A stretch of 24,735 bases of DNA from contig MU646303.1 in NCBI GenBank assembly GCA_026770585.1, positions 1,523,795 through 1,548,529 on the forward strand. The letters run 5' to 3'. Numbering within the stretch: position 1 is the stretch's first letter; the number at the start of each line of letters is the position of its first letter. This DNA comes from Baffinella frigidus (taxonomy: Eukaryota; Cryptophyceae; Cryptomonadales; Baffinellaceae). The translations under genes and the position numbers were made by a program. Positions 24,270 through 24,735 of this stretch are shown here, piece by piece. The notes below the pieces were generated by a model that searched no databases, was not told the origin of the DNA, and saw only the letters and a program-made list of their open reading frames with translations.

Positions 24270-24367
24270 GAAAATGCCCACCCCCAAGGACCACCATAGG
24301 GGCCTAGGCCTGGGGCTACTGTAGGGTCCTAGGAGGAGGCGCCTTCTTATGAGCGAGGCGCCCCTGT
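24249..24367. mobile_element. Foldback family A copy
   Basis: Termini ACAGGGATACCTCGCGCATG and TATGAGCGAGGCGCCCCTGT, partly diverged so that the left GT is lost (GATACC). Centre CTACTGTAGGGTCCTAGG. Confidence 0.93.
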
Positions 24368-24615
24368 ACATGTAGCGTCCTCCTTCCTTCCGGAGCGCGA
24401 TATGAACGCTACAAGAAGCCTACGTGCTTCTATTTTGGAGTCCTCATAACCTTGCATCCTTAGGTGGCGTTACAGCCTAGATACCCATAGGCTGGTGTCC
24501 CTCGGAATCTCGGAAGCGACACCACTCTGGGGATACAGTCCCGTGTAGGATGGCCATAATCACGCAGCGAGGAACGAGACGGGCGATGAGGACGGGAAGC
24601 TGACCCTCTCCCCCT
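24368..24615. other. Interval without recognised feature
   Basis: Mixed-composition DNA with no repeat or convincing exon. A short open stretch reading RYERYKKPTCFYFGVL (about 24,400-24,447) is noted but has no support. Confidence 0.5.
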
Positions 24616-24617
24616 GG

Positions 24618-24735
24618 GTTAGTGTTTGGTGTTTGGTGTTTGGTGTTTGGTGTTTGGTGTTTGGTGTGTGGTGTTTGGTGTTTGGTGTTTGGTGTGTGGC
24701 GTTTGGTGTTTGGTGTTTGGTGTTTGGTGTGTGGT
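24618..24735 (+). repeat. TTTGGTG heptamer satellite at right edge
   Basis: About 16 units of GTTTGGT with occasional GTGTGGT, running off the window. It is another variant of the telomere-type heptamer. Confidence 0.96.

Noticed and set aside
24400-24450. Short frame RYERYKKPTCFYFGVL
   Set aside because: Too short, with no splice sites in phase and no recognised motif.

Overview
The window looks like nuclear DNA of a eukaryote, most likely a microalga. It is GC-rich and intron-dense, carries plant-type TTTAGGG telomere-like repeats inside introns, and has one N-terminal protein segment with LRGG motifs after a hydrophobic stretch. I recall such LRGG motifs from presequences of secondary-plastid algae such as cryptophytes, but the lineage assignment is tentative. 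There are no operons, ribosome binding sites or CRISPR arrays.

Two conserved genes can be rebuilt exon by exon with consistent phases. On the minus strand, from about 8.7 kb down to 0.66 kb and beyond the left edge, lies a multi-exon WD40 gene of the GRWD1/Rrb1 ribosome-assembly-factor family. On the plus strand, 11,759-16,979, lies a complete eight-exon Rab1/YPT1 GTPase gene of 202 aa. Between them are an open frame with an N-terminal hydrophobic segment and LRGG motifs (minus, from 11,510), cut by a gap of exactly 500 N, and a charged minus-strand exon (10,280-10,137). Both may be 5' exons of the WD40 gene or belong to a separate gene. The start at 11,510 and the Rab1 start are divergent and 248 bp apart.

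The introns are full of structure. Almost every recognisable exon is accompanied by partial copies of its own edges. Copies 3' of an exon repeat the exon end plus donor; copies 5' of an exon repeat the acceptor plus exon start. Telomere-like heptamers in several variants fill introns and often run into the 3' splice site, C-rich strand in the sense direction.

From 16.4 kb rightward the sequence is dominated by short foldback (MITE-like) elements of at least two families (about 120 bp and about 105 bp), dispersed repeats (17.9-21.4 kb), a small two-exon gene for a Ser-rich protein (21,656-22,331), hairpin satellites and a final TTTGGTG satellite. The 120-bp foldbacks have termini that place GT at one end and AG at the other. 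In the 23.3-24.3 kb cluster, removing them as introns keeps one reading frame open, so they are candidates for introner-like elements.
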